Assembly (NCBI GenBank): GCA_050742455.1
Contig: JBOGIG010000092.1
Location: 1 to 6,090 of the forward strand
Length of the DNA stretch: 6,090 nucleotides
Direction: 5' to 3'
Source: JBOGIG01 sp050742455
GTDB taxonomy: Bacteria; Actinomycetota; Acidimicrobiia; Acidimicrobiales; JBOGIG01
Position numbers and translations under genes: made by a program
In this document: piece by piece, positions 5,895 to 6,090 of the stretch
How positions within the stretch are numbered: position 1 is the stretch's first letter
Layout of the letters: the number at the start of each line of letters is the position of its first letter
Notes under the pieces: generated by a model
What the model was told of the DNA's origin: nothing
Database searches by the model: none
What the model saw: only the letters and a program-made list of their open reading frames with translations

Positions 5895-6090
5895 TTGCGC
5901 TCCGAAGTCCCCACAAAGGTCTCGGGACTGTCGAACATCGTGGCCATAGCAGGCGGTGGCCTGCACGCCCTGGCTCTCGATGGGTCCGGTTCCGTGTTCG
6001 CCTGGGGGGACAACTCGGATGGCCAGTTGGGCAACGGCTCGCTCACCGACTCCCACGTCCCGGTCCGGGTCTCCAATCTCAGCGGTGTGA
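5895..6090 (+). CDS. RCC1-repeat protein, N-terminal fragment continuing past the window
   Basis: The frame opens after a TGA at 5874-5876 and runs off the right edge; 65 codons are visible from a TTG at 5895. They contain IVAIAGGGLHALALDGSG (15-32) and FAWGDNSDGQLGNGS (35-49), the signature of an RCC1 beta-propeller blade. The short motif VPTKVSGLS (5-13) recurs as VPVRVSNLS (55-63), a 50-residue period that matches bacterial RCC1 repeats, so at least one full unit and the start of the next are present. RCC1 propellers mediate protein or ligand binding; bacterial members are often secreted multi-repeat proteins. No signal peptide precedes the repeat. TTG with GGAG five bases upstream is the best start available, but the true N-terminus could lie upstream in another frame if there is a frameshift. 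Family assignment is good; start and completeness are uncertain. Confidence 0.65.
   Translation, partial: MRSEVPTKVSGLSNIVAIAGGGLHALALDGSGSVFAWGDNSDGQLGNGSLTDSHVPVRVSNLSGV

Overview
The window is GC-rich, with strong G/C preference at third codon positions, TTG starts and few clear Shine-Dalgarno sequences. It carries an OmpR-type two-component pair and an HtrA-type protease of actinobacterial style. Together these suggest a high-GC Gram-positive bacterium (Actinomycetota, perhaps an Acidimicrobiia-like lineage). The phylum is a reasonable inference and the class is a guess. No mobile element, tRNA, rRNA, CRISPR array or prophage gene is visible.

Layout. (1) Positions 1-1078, minus strand: the first 359 codons of a GT28/MGDG-synthase-type glycosyltransferase that runs off the left edge. 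(2) 1085-1969, plus: a nine- or ten-helix drug/metabolite-superfamily (EamA-like) transporter, whose start codon lies only 6 bp from the divergent glycosyltransferase start. (3) 2000-2902, plus: a membrane-anchored HtrA/DegP-like serine protease with a full catalytic triad but no PDZ domain. (4) 2899-3612: an OmpR/PhoB response regulator overlapping the protease gene by 4 bp (ATGA). (5) 3616-5073: its membrane histidine kinase, TTG start, 3 bp after the regulator stop and in the same frame. (6) 5083-5778: a small serine alpha/beta hydrolase 9 bp downstream. (7) 5895 to the right edge: the start of an RCC1-repeat protein, after a 116-bp gap.

How it may work together. Genes 2-6 are packed so tightly (gaps 30, -4, 3 and 9 bp) that they probably form one operon. 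The core is protease, regulator and kinase. It resembles in content, though not in order, the mycobacterial mprA-mprB-pepD locus, where an HtrA-like protease and an envelope-stress two-component system regulate one another. The simplest reading is an envelope-stress or envelope-homeostasis module. The flanking glycolipid-type glycosyltransferase and DMT transporter fit a cell-envelope theme, but no functional link is shown by the sequence alone.

Nothing in the window is clearly a new system. The most unusual points are the PDZ-less protease translationally coupled to the two-component genes, the nearly abutting divergent start codons, and an RCC1 gene that opens directly with a repeat and no visible secretion signal.
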